A DNA stretch of 64,000 bases from Leptospira kanakyensis (GCF_004769235.1 NZ_RQFG01000016.1:62001-126000), one strand, 5' to 3'. Shown: positions 36,141-45,038, counted from the stretch's first letter. Notes: a model not told the origin generated them from the letters alone. Numbers and translations are program-made.

Positions 36141-38927
36141 TTACTTTTTAGTCCGCGTAAAGGCCCCATCCCAGTCCGGATCCGGTGGAGTTTCGAGGTA
36201 GTACTGGCATCTTTCCCAAAGGAGTTTGCAGGCTTCGTCACCGTTTGTGGTGAGAAGGGTGTAGAATTTTTTACCTGCTTCCTCAAACTTGCGGTTCAAA
36301 TAGGAGAAAAGGGCGGATTCATAAGCCTCAACGAATTGCTGGTCTTCCTCGTTTTCTTCTCCTTTTTTCGCACGAACTTCGTAGAGAGTGACTGGTTTTG
36401 TTTTTCCCTTTACTCGCACAATGTCTAGTTTCCTTGTGAAAAAATGATCTTTGATTTCATCCTGAACAAACTCAGAAACCAAAATACAAACTCCATAATC
36501 TTTTCCAGCGGCTTCGAGTCTTGCAGCCAAGTTGACTGTATCACCCATCATGGTGTATGATGCCAATGCATCGGTTCCCATAAATCCCACTTTCGCATAA
36601 CCCATATTAAGCCCTATTCGGAACTTCATCGTATGTGCTTCTGGGATGTATTTATTTTCTTCTTTCCATTCTTTTTTTAGAACTTCTAGTTTATCCCGCA
36701 TTTCTACACTCGCAGAAACTGCTTTTAAACAATGATTTTCTACATCGAGTGGGGCATTAAAAACGCCGACAATCGCATCCCCAATGTATTTGTCCAAAAC
36801 CCCATCATGGTGTTTGAGGATGATGGTCATGGCTGATAAGTATTCGTTTAATAAATTCGCGAGTTCTTTTGAATTTAGTTTTTCTGAGATGGCACTAAAA
36901 CCTGCGATATCGGAAAAAAATGCAGTGATGATTTTTTCACTTCCTTGTTTTAGTTTTTCTAAATCTTTGAGTGCTTCTCCCACAACCACTGGGTCCACCA
37001 TACTTCCAAGAACCCCGCGCATTTTTTCACGATCTTTTAAACCCGAAACCATTTGGTTGAGTGCAACAGTTAGGTTCCCAAATTCATCATTGCCGCCATC
37101 GTCAAAATGAACATGGAGATTCCCTTGGCCCACATCTTCGGCACTTCTGATGATCTTTCTAATTTTTTGAACCACAACACCGGAGATAAAAATCGCAAAT
37201 ACAATTGCCACGAGACAGATCGTAATGGCAGTGAATACAATTTGATTTCGATTGTCTTTGATCGCACGAATCCCGTCTGTTCTATCGACTAAGGTGCGGA
37301 TGAGGCCAGAAAAGTTATCACGTAACACTAAGTTTGGAACATTCTCTGATTCCAAAAGATGAGTCCCATCTAACTTCCACATAATTTCTTCGGATTCACT
37401 TCGGGAATGGCCAAAACTTCCATCCGGGAAAAGTTTTTTCAATTCTTTTGTTGGGGTTTCTTGTTCAGCAGAACTAATCCATTTACGAATGGCCCTCCAA
37501 CGATTCCTTTGTGTTTCTCTGGCATCTGGATCTTGGTAATAACGTTCGTATTCGGTGGGATCTGTTTTGAATTTCATCAAAATCCAATCTTCCAAAGTTA
37601 CATCTCGTAAACTTCGTAAAGCCTCAATTTTTTCCCAGTTTTCTGCTGCAATTGGATAGTTTGTGGTTACTTCATCAAAGATTTTATCTCTTTCATCAAT
37701 GAGTTCGTTATATGATTTATAAAAACTTGTGAAGAGTTTGTCCTTAGCCGGTGGGATAGGCGGTTTTGCGTTTTTTAAAGTTTGAATCCGTTCTCGTAGT
37801 TTTGGAATGAGAATGTTTAGCTCATTGGTGATACGATAATCTTCCTTAATGACTTCTCGATAATCCCCTAAGCTAGATTTAACACTACTTAGGTTAAATG
37901 CTCTTTTTGTCGAATTCTGATGACGGAATAGGGGAGAGTGGAGGGCTTGGATTTCTCTCTCTTGCCATTCGTAAACATATTGTTTTTCGTTTTCATCTAA
38001 AGAGGAAATATCATCCGAAAGACGTTGGAAAGATTCCACAAGACTTTCTTCCATTTGATCAAACTGATCAATTTTTGCCAAAGGAGAAGTGTTGTCTATG
38101 ATTTGTGTATCAAAAGAAGCAAGAGAGGTTTCTCCTTGGATCATGGCAGAAAGAGGAAAGGTTTGGATTCTAAAGAGTTGAGTGTCAAGACCCAGTTCTT
38201 CTAGTTTTCTTTTTTTGGAATCAGCATAGAACTTGGCAATGAAAAGATCCAATTGTGATTTATGATTTCGAATTTCTTTTTTTAGATTTTTAACATTGGT
38301 GTCCCAACTGGCTTTTTCCTCTGGGTTTTCAGGAGGAGTTTGTTTTTGGGCTTCTAAATATTTTTCTTCTCCCAAAACATAAGAAGAGGCAAGGTGAACC
38401 AGAGTGTTCCATTCTCTTTCACTGATGTTTCTGTTGGATGCTTCCCGAAGTTGTTGGCGTATTTCTTTTTCTAAAACATCTACATCATCTTTTGTGAGAT
38501 AAACGGAAAAAAAAGTATCTACTTTCTTAACTACTTTGGATGTTCCGAGCGATCCAAATAAATTGGTTTGGAATCCAAATACCGAAACAGTTTTCTTTTT
38601 TGTAACAACTTTGGCAGTTCTGTATTTTTTTAATTCAACACGTTGCCTTTCGATTCTTAACTTAAATTCTTCAATTCGGATTAAGTTTTGCGATATATTC
38701 TCAATCTCCATAACCAAACTAGCGATAAAGTTTTTGGAAACGGCTGCTTGTTTTTCATAACTTTCGGACAGGATTGCCGTTTGTTGGCGGACAGTGATGA
38801 TGGAAAGTAATAGGATGGTTAGGGCAATTAGGGTGCCCGTAAACCAAGCAAGTTTGGCTCTAATTCCTTCGGAAAGAATTTTCCAGACTAAAGTGAGTCC
38901 AGATCGGATCATTTTGAAGAATTCCAT
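36141..38927 (-). CDS. Membrane adenylate/guanylate cyclase with HAMP domain
   Basis: A 928-residue receptor-type class III cyclase. It has a membrane helix at about residues 24-46, a 500-residue extracytoplasmic region rich in coiled coil (an unusual, long sensor part), and a second helix at about 552-576. A HAMP domain follows, then the cyclase domain at about 660-850 with metal-binding Asp in FFSDIAGF and YIGDAIVGVF, and MGDTVNLAARLE with the transition-state Asn and Arg. The C-terminal 90 residues are acidic and TPR-like. It makes cAMP or cGMP; the choice cannot be made reliably. The signal sensed by the long periplasmic coiled coil is unknown. It is transcribed alone. Confidence 0.9.
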   Translation of the reverse strand: MEFFKMIRSGLTLVWKILSEGIRAKLAWFTGTLIALTILLLSIITVRQQTAILSESYEKQAAVSKNFIASLVMEIENISQNLIRIEEFKLRIERQRVELKKYRTAKVVTKKKTVSVFGFQTNLFGSLGTSKVVKKVDTFFSVYLTKDDVDVLEKEIRQQLREASNRNISEREWNTLVHLASSYVLGEEKYLEAQKQTPPENPEEKASWDTNVKNLKKEIRNHKSQLDLFIAKFYADSKKRKLEELGLDTQLFRIQTFPLSAMIQGETSLASFDTQIIDNTSPLAKIDQFDQMEESLVESFQRLSDDISSLDENEKQYVYEWQEREIQALHSPLFRHQNSTKRAFNLSSVKSSLGDYREVIKEDYRITNELNILIPKLRERIQTLKNAKPPIPPAKDKLFTSFYKSYNELIDERDKIFDEVTTNYPIAAENWEKIEALRSLRDVTLEDWILMKFKTDPTEYERYYQDPDARETQRNRWRAIRKWISSAEQETPTKELKKLFPDGSFGHSRSESEEIMWKLDGTHLLESENVPNLVLRDNFSGLIRTLVDRTDGIRAIKDNRNQIVFTAITICLVAIVFAIFISGVVVQKIRKIIRSAEDVGQGNLHVHFDDGGNDEFGNLTVALNQMVSGLKDREKMRGVLGSMVDPVVVGEALKDLEKLKQGSEKIITAFFSDIAGFSAISEKLNSKELANLLNEYLSAMTIILKHHDGVLDKYIGDAIVGVFNAPLDVENHCLKAVSASVEMRDKLEVLKKEWKEENKYIPEAHTMKFRIGLNMGYAKVGFMGTDALASYTMMGDTVNLAARLEAAGKDYGVCILVSEFVQDEIKDHFFTRKLDIVRVKGKTKPVTLYEVRAKKGEENEEDQQFVEAYESALFSYLNRKFEEAGKKFYTLLTTNGDEACKLLWERCQYYLETPPDPDWDGAFTRTKK

Positions 38928-39085
38928 AGGGATGGATGAAACATGGAACTATGAGTTTCCAAGGCAAGGTTTTTTGTATTTCATTTTGTACTTTGTTAGG
39001 CGAAAAAGGATTTGATTTTGACCTTGGATGGTTCTTTCAATTTTGCTTGCTATTTTCCTATGTATCGGTATGGTTTTTGTAGCAA

Positions 39086-40489
39086 ATGTCCATCAATCGT
39101 TTTGATTTACTCGCCATCGGGGGCGGTCCTGCCGCACAAAAAGCTGCTATCCAAGCAAGCAAAATGGGAAAAAAAGCAGCCATCATTGAAAAAGACCCTT
39201 ACTTGGGTGGTGGTTGTGTTCATTACGGAACCATCCCTTCCAAATCTTTACAAGAAACAAGCCGCTTCTACCGGAACTTAAAGTTGTCCAAACTTCATGG
39301 ACTCCAATCTCCGCAAACGGCAACACTCACTTTGCAAGAGCTTATGTTTCGCGCATCCACAGTCATTGAAAAAGAAGAGGATGTGACTCGAGAACAAATG
39401 ATTGAAAATCGTGTGACAACCCTAACTGGTTGGGGACAAATCATCGATGCCCATCATGTAGAAGTGACAGACTCTGCTGGTAGAAAAAAAGTCTACGAAA
39501 CAGAAAATATCCTAATTGCTACAGGGAGTAGTCCACGTAGACCCGCAAACGAAAACATTCCTTTTGAAGATGGATTGGTTTATGATAGCGATGGGCTCTT
39601 TGCCATGAAAAAGATGCCTACCTCTCTCGCAGTGGTGGGAGCAGGGATCATTGGTTCCGAATATGCTACTATTTTTTCTCATATTGGAGTGCAAGTTCAT
39701 CTCTTTGATTCGCAGAGCCGGATTCTTGGATTTTTGGATGAAGACGTATCCAATGAAATGACTCGGATCATGCAACAATCAGGGATATCCATCCATGTTG
39801 ATTCTTCGATTACAAATTATAAAAAACTTCCCAATGAAGATGGGTATGAACTCACAACTAACAAAGGTGAAGTGGTTCGTGTCAACCAGGTTCTAATTTC
39901 TCGGGGTCGATTGGGGAATGTTGACAATTTAGGATTAGAATCTGTTGGAATCATTCCCAATGACAGAAAACAAATTTTAGTGAACGAAAACTACCAAACC
40001 AATGTTTCCAATATTTATGCCTGTGGTGATGTGATTGGATTCCCCAGTTTGGCCTCCGTGTCTATGTACCAAGGTGCCTATGTCGCAAAGCATATGTTTG
40101 GTCATCCATCAGTTCCAGTGGATGCAGAAGAATTTCCTATTGGAATTTATACATTACCAGAAATCGCAACCATTGGACCTACAGAAGAAGCACTCAAAGC
40201 TCGAGGGGTTTCTTATGGAGTGGGTATGGCAAAGTTTGATACCATCACTCGTGCCCAAATCAGTGGAGACCAAGTAGGACTTTTAAAAATCCTTTTTGAC
40301 AAACAATCCAGACGAGTTTTGGGTGTTCACATCATTTCGGACAAGGCAACGGAACTCATTGCCCTTGGACAGTGTGTGGTAAATCTCAAGGCACCCATTG
40401 AGTACTTCACCGAACACATTTTTAATTACCCAACAATGATTGGGGCTTATAAAAATGCCGCGAATGACGCCCTTTTAAGAGAAAAATAA
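39086..40489 (+). CDS. sthA: Soluble pyridine nucleotide transhydrogenase family flavoprotein
   Basis: A 467-residue FAD/NAD(P) oxidoreductase of the disulfide-reductase fold. The N-terminal FAD motif is AIGGGPAAQKAAIQ. GGGCVHYGTIPSKSL takes the place of the redox CxxxxC, and the second Cys is replaced by Thr, the same replacement as in E. coli SthA (CTHLGTIPSK). The NAD-binding motif VVGAGIIGSEYATIFSHIG follows, and the dimer interface ends IFNYPTMIGAYKNAA. SthA moves hydride between NADPH and NADH. A lone Cys makes lipoamide or glutathione reductase unlikely. It stands alone, upstream of an ECF sigma factor gene. Confidence 0.92.
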   Translation: MSINRFDLLAIGGGPAAQKAAIQASKMGKKAAIIEKDPYLGGGCVHYGTIPSKSLQETSRFYRNLKLSKLHGLQSPQTATLTLQELMFRASTVIEKEEDVTREQMIENRVTTLTGWGQIIDAHHVEVTDSAGRKKVYETENILIATGSSPRRPANENIPFEDGLVYDSDGLFAMKKMPTSLAVVGAGIIGSEYATIFSHIGVQVHLFDSQSRILGFLDEDVSNEMTRIMQQSGISIHVDSSITNYKKLPNEDGYELTTNKGEVVRVNQVLISRGRLGNVDNLGLESVGIIPNDRKQILVNENYQTNVSNIYACGDVIGFPSLASVSMYQGAYVAKHMFGHPSVPVDAEEFPIGIYTLPEIATIGPTEEALKARGVSYGVGMAKFDTITRAQISGDQVGLLKILFDKQSRRVLGVHIISDKATELIALGQCVVNLKAPIEYFTEHIFNYPTMIGAYKNAANDALLREK

Positions 40490-40593
40490 TCTTGGTTTCC
40501 ATGAGAATCTGACCTATCCCGGTTGTTTACTTTTATAGAGAGGAACGGGATTTTACTTGTCAGAGACTCGGTTTTACCAACACATACAAGATT

Positions 40594-41112
40594 GTGTCAG
40601 ACAAAGCTGTCTCTATGAGTCAAATTTATGAAAGAAGCCATAAACGTATTTATGACTTCCTCTACAAGTACACTCAAAATGCGGACACGGCGATGGATTT
40701 GATGCAAGATAGCTTCTTAAGTTTCCATAAGCACTACGGCGATGCCGGTCTCTCGGAAGAGAAGTCCGTCATGGTTTTATATACGATTGCTCGCAATTTG
40801 TCGATTAATTATGCTAAAAAGTTTTCTACCACAAGAGAGATTGTTTCTGATGAAATCGAATTTCATAGCCACAATCCTAAATTGGAAACAAAAGCCGAAT
40901 ATCAGGACTTAGAAGACAGGCTCTATTCTTTTTTAGTGGAGTTGTCGGAAGAGGAACGTTCTGCTCTGTTACTTAAAAATGTGGAAGGATTTCAGCTGGT
41001 GCAAATCGCTGAAGTTTTGGGTGTTTCGGTTTCTACGGCTTCTCGTTTGGTCATTAGGGCCACGGAGAAGGTGTTAGCAATTGCTAAGAGAGAGAATCTG
41101 GTACCGGATTAA
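40594..41112 (+). CDS. ECF-type RNA polymerase sigma factor
   Basis: A 172-residue sigma-70 family factor with regions 2 and 4. Region 2 (DFLYKYTQNADTAMDLMQDSFLSFHKHY) gives the -10 binding helix. Region 4 (VEGFQLVQIAEVLGVSVSTASRLVIRATEKV) has a helix-turn-helix for the -35. The start is GTG at 40594 or ATG at 40615; neither has a good Shine-Dalgarno. The FecR-domain gene starts five bases after its stop, which is the classic arrangement of an ECF factor followed by its membrane regulator. Target promoters cannot be identified here. The ECF subgroup is not certain. Confidence 0.9.
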   Translation: MSDKAVSMSQIYERSHKRIYDFLYKYTQNADTAMDLMQDSFLSFHKHYGDAGLSEEKSVMVLYTIARNLSINYAKKFSTTREIVSDEIEFHSHNPKLETKAEYQDLEDRLYSFLVELSEEERSALLLKNVEGFQLVQIAEVLGVSVSTASRLVIRATEKVLAIAKRENLVPD

Positions 41113-41116
41113 ATCA

Positions 41117-42163
41117 ATGAACGAATTTGATAAGCAACATACAATCGCTAAATGGGAAGAACTCTTACGAAAACCTTCAAAGGTGACTGAGTCCAGAGAA
41201 TTTCCATCTTGGGAAGTTGTCTCCAAACGAAACATCCAATTCGAGTACAATCCTAAGTCAGTTTCCAATTCCAATGTAGTATCTTTTTTTCGCAAACCAT
41301 TAGGCCTTGCTGTTGTGGGGGGATCTGTTCTCTCGCTTGCTGCTACAATATTTTTGTTTTTTTTACTGAATCCAAATTCCTCAAAAACAAACGGAACCGA
41401 TCTAGCAAATGTATCTAATGCTAAATCATCGAAAGAAATCAGTTCTCCTCTAAAAGTCATCGTTTCTTCTATTAAAGGAAAGGTTTCTGTCCTCCCCGAA
41501 GGAAGTTCTAATCCAGTGCCACTCGTCAAAAGTTATCAATTGGCTTCGGGGGACGTTGTCATTACCGAAGGATCCGCACAGATTGATTTGGATTTTGAAA
41601 CAGGATCTTGGATGCGAATCACTCCAAATTCAGAAGTGGTTATCGACTTAATTGAAAAAACAAACGAAGCCCAATCACAAAAGTTTTCTGTTAAAAAAGG
41701 CAAGTTATTTGCCTCTGTTTCGAAACTATCGAAAGACAGCCAATTTGTTGTCCAAGCCGGCGAGCACCTTACGCAAGTTAGAGGGACTGTTTTTAGTGTC
41801 CAATTTGATGGAACCACTGAGTTGGTTGCTGTAAGAGAAGGTTCTGTTGCCGTAGGAGATTTAGTTCTATCAGCAAAACAACAAACGGCTGTCAAACTAG
41901 GGGAACCGGTGGCCGCTACTGCCTCACCAGTCAATTCGAAAGAAGAAAAGGAACTCAAAGCCTTCCAAACCCAAACTGTCCTTGCTCGTGAGTCAAAACT
42001 GTATGAAGAACATGCAAGATTAGAACTAGTACGATTGGAAGATGGAACCGAATACAGAGGTGTGATCCTTGGACAATCAGAAACTCATCTCCACTTCAAA
42101 GGATTGGAAGGACTTATCGAAATCCCGATCCAAAAGATTTTAGAAACAGAAAAAATCCGTTAA
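41117..42163 (+). CDS. Membrane FecR-domain protein, probable regulator of the ECF sigma factor
   Basis: A 348-residue protein with a cytoplasmic N-terminus of about 55 residues, one membrane helix (about 57-80, GLAVVGGSVLSLAATIFLFF) and a periplasmic FecR domain. DVVITEGSAQIDL, FSVKKGKLFASVSKL and LTQVRGTVFSVQF are the typical FecR-repeat motifs. In ferric-citrate systems FecR relays a signal from the envelope to the sigma factor. Here it is preceded by the ECF gene at five bases, so it is likely its anti-sigma or signal transducer. A C-terminal segment (about 270-348), rich in Glu/Arg and ending KILETEKIR, is an extra domain. No TonB-dependent receptor is nearby, which differs from the fec arrangement. 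The start at 41117 is chosen for spacing. Confidence 0.8.
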   Translation: MNEFDKQHTIAKWEELLRKPSKVTESREFPSWEVVSKRNIQFEYNPKSVSNSNVVSFFRKPLGLAVVGGSVLSLAATIFLFFLLNPNSSKTNGTDLANVSNAKSSKEISSPLKVIVSSIKGKVSVLPEGSSNPVPLVKSYQLASGDVVITEGSAQIDLDFETGSWMRITPNSEVVIDLIEKTNEAQSQKFSVKKGKLFASVSKLSKDSQFVVQAGEHLTQVRGTVFSVQFDGTTELVAVREGSVAVGDLVLSAKQQTAVKLGEPVAATASPVNSKEEKELKAFQTQTVLARESKLYEEHARLELVRLEDGTEYRGVILGQSETHLHFKGLEGLIEIPIQKILETEKIR

Positions 42164-42243
42164 TCTTTATAAGTTTTTGACAATTTTGTCTTTTTCTGAG
42201 AAGGTCTTCCCTAACACCCTAGGGGAATACCTTAAAAGAAATC

Positions 42244-42789
42244 ATGTCTCAGAATCACAAAAAAACCTTTCGCTTTCACTATCTTATCGATAAAGAATTC
42301 CAGTTAAAGTTTTTAGCTCATTATTCTCTTTTGTTTATCTCTGGAGTTCTTGTGACTTTAGGTTTTCTTTATTGGTTGAATCAATCTAAATACGATGGTG
42401 GTGCAGTATTTCGACTCCGCCAAGATGCACAAACTGTGTTTTGGAAAGTGGAAAATGAAGATGCAGATCCAGGCGAAGCGAAAGAGAAATTTGTGCCTCG
42501 TGAAATTTACCTACCTAACTACGACCATCAATTGAATATGTATACCATTCAATTTGATGCAGTGGTCACACTGTCTGTATTGTATTTACTTTTAATCACA
42601 GTGTTTTCTGTTTTTAAATCTCATAAAATGGCAGGTCCTGTTTTTAGTATCAAACGTTCCTTACAAAGGATGGCATCTGGCGAACCCATTGAAACCATTC
42701 GCATTCGTAAGGGAGATGAATTTCAGGAACTTGTGGAAGTGCTGAATGAAGTCATCCAAAAACGAGTTGCTGATAGCGGGAAGAAGTAA
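42244..42789 (+). CDS. Small membrane protein with HAMP domain
   Basis: A 181-residue protein with two membrane helices (about 29-48 and 105-125). A periplasmic loop of about 55 residues lies between them. A C-terminal cytoplasmic HAMP segment follows (GPVFSIKRSLQRMASGEPIETIRIRKGDEFQELVEVLNEV), where Pro and the DExxxL motif are the HAMP hallmarks. There is no kinase, cyclase or methyl-accepting domain, so it is a HAMP module without output. It might dimerise with another receptor or simply be a degraded receptor. It follows the FecR gene by 80 bases and could be in the same transcript. A regulatory role in that system is speculative. Confidence 0.65.
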   Translation: MSQNHKKTFRFHYLIDKEFQLKFLAHYSLLFISGVLVTLGFLYWLNQSKYDGGAVFRLRQDAQTVFWKVENEDADPGEAKEKFVPREIYLPNYDHQLNMYTIQFDAVVTLSVLYLLLITVFSVFKSHKMAGPVFSIKRSLQRMASGEPIETIRIRKGDEFQELVEVLNEVIQKRVADSGKK

Positions 42790-42820
42790 GCATAATTTAA
42801 CTATGTCGCATTGCCCCGGA

Positions 42821-42870
42821 AGAGCCCCCGCCCTGATTGGGTGGTGGAGGTGGGCCTTGTGGGCTTTCTT
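42821..42870 (+). repeat. GC-rich G/C-skewed hairpin element
   Basis: The stretch reads C-rich (GCCCCCGCCC) then G-rich (GGGTGGTGGAGGTGGG). CCGCCC-N5-GGGTGG gives a 6-bp stem (one G-T pair), and an outer AGCCC/GGGCT pair precedes TTTCTTT. It follows the HAMP gene and may terminate it. It is far more GC-rich than its surroundings and looks like a mobile intergenic element, but only one copy is seen here. Confidence 0.35.
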
Positions 42871-42994
42871 TCCCAAAAACTACACCTAGCAGAATTCTCC
42901 CAATCTTTCAATCCGGTCTCTAGATCCTCCATTTTTTCTTCTTATTTGTTCGTGTTTTGCACTTGGATTCTTATCACAATCCACTTTGTGAATT

Positions 42995-43408
42995 CTATTC
43001 TTTCTTTTGGAAAACCAACCAACCCAAGTAACTCATTGGTAGATAAGCACCAACTAAGTCTAGGGCAATAAACCAAAGGGGAGAAGGTAACATCAGAATG
43101 TTGATGGTTCCACCAATAAGGAAAAAAATTCCAACTACAAATGAAGAAAGTAGAGCATGAGAGGTCACAAACCGAGAAACAAATCCAGACCCAACCAAGG
43201 TGCCGAGTGCATGGGCCAAAAATGGAAATAGAAAATGTTTGGGTTCGAATCGATGGATGGATGCTTTTAAACCTTCCATTGTGGTAACATCAGCTCCTTC
43301 TGGGGGCGGAATGATTTTCCCACTAACCATGATGATTCCCATATTCACGATACTTCCTAAGACGATACCAAGTAAAACAAAAACTATAATTTTCAAAACC
43401 TTGATCAT
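42995..43408 (-). CDS. Small integral membrane protein of unknown function
   Basis: A 137-residue protein with four hydrophobic helices (about 3-24, 56-78, 80-105 and 110-132) and Gly-rich faces. A loop between helices 1 and 2 carries PPPEGADVTTMEGLKASI. The start at 43408 (MIKVLKIIVF) is preferred over an upstream in-frame ATG at 43522, because AAGGGT lies upstream and the extra 38 residues lack any membrane or domain character. The family is not recognised. No operon partner is seen. Confidence 0.6.
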   Translation of the reverse strand: MIKVLKIIVFVLLGIVLGSIVNMGIIMVSGKIIPPPEGADVTTMEGLKASIHRFEPKHFLFPFLAHALGTLVGSGFVSRFVTSHALLSSFVVGIFFLIGGTINILMLPSPLWFIALDLVGAYLPMSYLGWLVFQKKE

Positions 43409-43781
43409 TGACTTACCCTTGTAATGGATTAGAGAAAGACTTGATTTTATACTAAACGACATTCTTTGTAAATCTAGTTTTTGCGATTTGAATTCTGAAT
43501 CAGCAAAATAAGTAGTTACCATTTTATTGCATACAACAGAAAAAATAATAAAAATTTATAAAGTAATAACAAGCGCTACATTTCAATTATTGCATCTCCA
43601 TCTATTTTATATCAAAAACAACTAAAAAAGTGCGCAATGTTTTTGACACTGAATTTTAAATTTCATTGACCAGGTGAATTATATAATTTCAAACTAATCA
43701 TAGTTTGCTGACTATAACGTCGCCTCCGTTAGGTTGTACGTCGTATTTGAAGCATTCAAAATTAATTTATTTAAGGGTTAT
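43409..43781. other. Intergenic region with inverted repeats, no gene seen
   Basis: 373 bases, strongly A/T-rich, between divergent genes. It holds CAAACTA-ATCA-TAGTTTG, a perfect 7-bp inverted repeat at 43690-43707, and TAACG-N7-CGTTA at 43715-43731, which contains GTTAGGT, a match to the integron core GTTRRRY. ACGTCG occurs twice within 25 bases around it. No convincing open frame or promoter is seen. Confidence 0.4.
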
Positions 43782-44201
43782 ATGAGAATAATTAAAGTTT
43801 TGTTTATCGTAGGTGCATTGGCTTTGGTTTTAAATTGTGAGAAAAAAAAAGAAACAGCATGCGCTGAAGATATCGTTTGTTCCTATCTACTAGTAAATTC
43901 TACTGTAAAAGGTAATATAAACATTACTGCTTCAACAGGTGCACTGAGCAATGCAACAAATTATAATGTCGCAGTGTATAGTGCTGCTAATTGTGAAGGA
44001 ACGGCAGCAACATCTACCCAATTCAGTAACACTGGGCTTCAAAGTACTTATCTAATGGGGTTTCCGTCAAATACGCAATATTCTGTCAGGGCATTCACTA
44101 ACAATAATAGCTTGTCTATTTGTTCTTCTTCATTTTCTTTCAACATTGATAAGCAAACCTATAACTGCCAAATCGGTTCCACTGCTATCACTTGTAATTA
44201 A
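43782..44201 (+). CDS. Small lipoprotein of unknown function
   Basis: A 139-residue exported protein. The N-terminus MRIIKVLFIV is followed by a hydrophobic core and a lipobox LVLNC (Cys19), so the mature protein is probably lipidated. The rest has several Cys (EETACAEDIVC, ANCEG, SICSSS, YNCQ, ITCN), suggesting disulfides, and is Ser/Thr/Asn-rich. I use the ATG at 43782, because the extra 16 residues from an upstream frame would disrupt the signal peptide. The family is not recognised. It lies in the lipoprotein-rich segment that also has the subtilase cluster, but points the other way. A surface role is likely. Confidence 0.75.
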   Translation: MRIIKVLFIVGALALVLNCEKKKETACAEDIVCSYLLVNSTVKGNINITASTGALSNATNYNVAVYSAANCEGTAATSTQFSNTGLQSTYLMGFPSNTQYSVRAFTNNNSLSICSSSFSFNIDKQTYNCQIGSTAITCN

Positions 44202-44759
44202 GTTATAGGTCGTAAAAATTGATAAGGAGAACGGCATCCATTTTCTATTGATGAATTCATTTGAAAGGAGATACGTTTCCCTTTAAGATTAAGTATCGGA
44301 TGGTTTAGTTCTTTAGAAGATCTTGATTCATCCGATACCGTTTTGCCACCGATCGTAGCGGAAATCCTTTCGCATCGCGAAAGATTGGAGCGTAGAGCGG
44401 GATCGCTTTTCGCCAAAAATTTTCACTCTTAGATCCAATTGGCGAGGCACATCCGAATCCATCCGGCGGTTGTTTCTTTGTAGATTATTTTGATTTGAGA
44501 TACTATCTATTTTGAGGCAATATGTAACTTCCCATAATTGATCTTATGTCGCATAACAGATGATACGCTATTGTATAGAAAGGCACATCGGTAACACTTT
44601 AGATCACATCCTCAAGATAACTTTCCTAAGCAATTGTTTCATAATCATGATCTACAAAAAAATAGATGAGTTTCGATCCAGATGGACCAGGATTTTCACT
44701 ACAATGGATGGTTTATGGAACTACGAAATTTAAAGTTGCTACCTGTGCCATATGTAACT
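44202..44759. other. Intergenic region carrying a dispersed repeat and short direct repeats
   Basis: 558 bases with no supportable gene. It contains the dispersed element at 44351-44406 and a 12-bp direct repeat ATATGTAACTTC at 44520-44531 and 44750-44761. Between these two is a short open stretch reading like protein (PDGPGFSLQWMVYG) with no start codon, possibly a gene remnant. The region has the look of an eroded insertion site. Confidence 0.4.
44351..44406 (+). repeat. Dispersed palindromic intergenic repeat, copy 2
   Basis: The left arm starts GATCGTAGCGGAAATCC, with 21 bases identical to 3619-3639. The centre CTTTCGC-ATC-GCGAAAG is a perfect 7-bp hairpin. The right arm GAAAGATTGGAGCGTAGAGC is near-identical to that of copy 1. 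CGATC and GATCG at the outer ends can also pair, so the whole 56 bases can fold into a long imperfect stem. Confidence 0.7.
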
Positions 44760-45038
44760 TCATTTCGTTCCGCAGGTTTTTTTCTTAATGTCTTCACATA
44801 AATAAGAACCTACCAGTCGTTCGGCGTCACATTGGAATTTGGCTGCTGCTTTTGTCTCGGAAGAACCCGAGACACCGGATGCGGACTCTGCGCAATAAGT
44901 ATACGACTGGTACACCACTAGAGAACATGCTAAATAATCCAAATCTGCCCGTTCACAAGCTTCATAGGAAGAGCTGGTCTTGGAACAATGGGATAGGAAA
45001 AGGACGGGAATGAGTAGAAATAATATCGAAAGGCGCAC
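44760..45038 (-). CDS. Small Cys-rich lipoprotein
   Basis: A 92-residue protein with a signal peptide and lipobox (LFLSHC, Cys18). The mature part has several further Cys (EACERADLDYLACS, YTYCAES, KFQCDAE, YLCEDIKKKTC). They probably form disulfides and give a compact extracytoplasmic fold. Ser/Ala-rich sequence lies between them. The start is GTG at 45038, and no strong Shine-Dalgarno is present. It is 58 bases downstream of the propeptide-like lipoprotein gene on the same strand, so it could be the last gene of the subtilase cluster. Function is unknown. Confidence 0.7.
   Translation of the reverse strand: MRLSILFLLIPVLFLSHCSKTSSSYEACERADLDYLACSLVVYQSYTYCAESASGVSGSSETKAAAKFQCDAERLVGSYLCEDIKKKTCGTK

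Noticed and set aside
41074..41958. Two minus-strand open frames opposite the FecR-domain gene
   Set aside because: No Shine-Dalgarno, no recognisable domain, and the plus-strand frame has clear FecR motifs.
42811..43071. 86-codon plus-strand frame starting in the GC-rich hairpin
   Set aside because: It starts inside the hairpin element and runs into the membrane protein gene on the other strand; no homologous look or ribosome-binding site.
43235..43260. GGTTCGAATC, identical to a tRNA T-loop
   Set aside because: It lies inside a coding region and no acceptor or anticodon stem can be drawn around it. No tRNA gene was found.
43690..43740. Calling the motif a true integron attC site
   Set aside because: The distance between possible core boxes is only about a dozen bases, whereas attC sites need a longer imperfect stem, and no integrase is in the window.
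44198..44416. 72-codon minus-strand frame across the dispersed repeat
   Set aside because: Its N-terminal half is a translation of the repeat element, and a similar one occurs across copy 1 (3596-3784). It has no protein-like features of its own.
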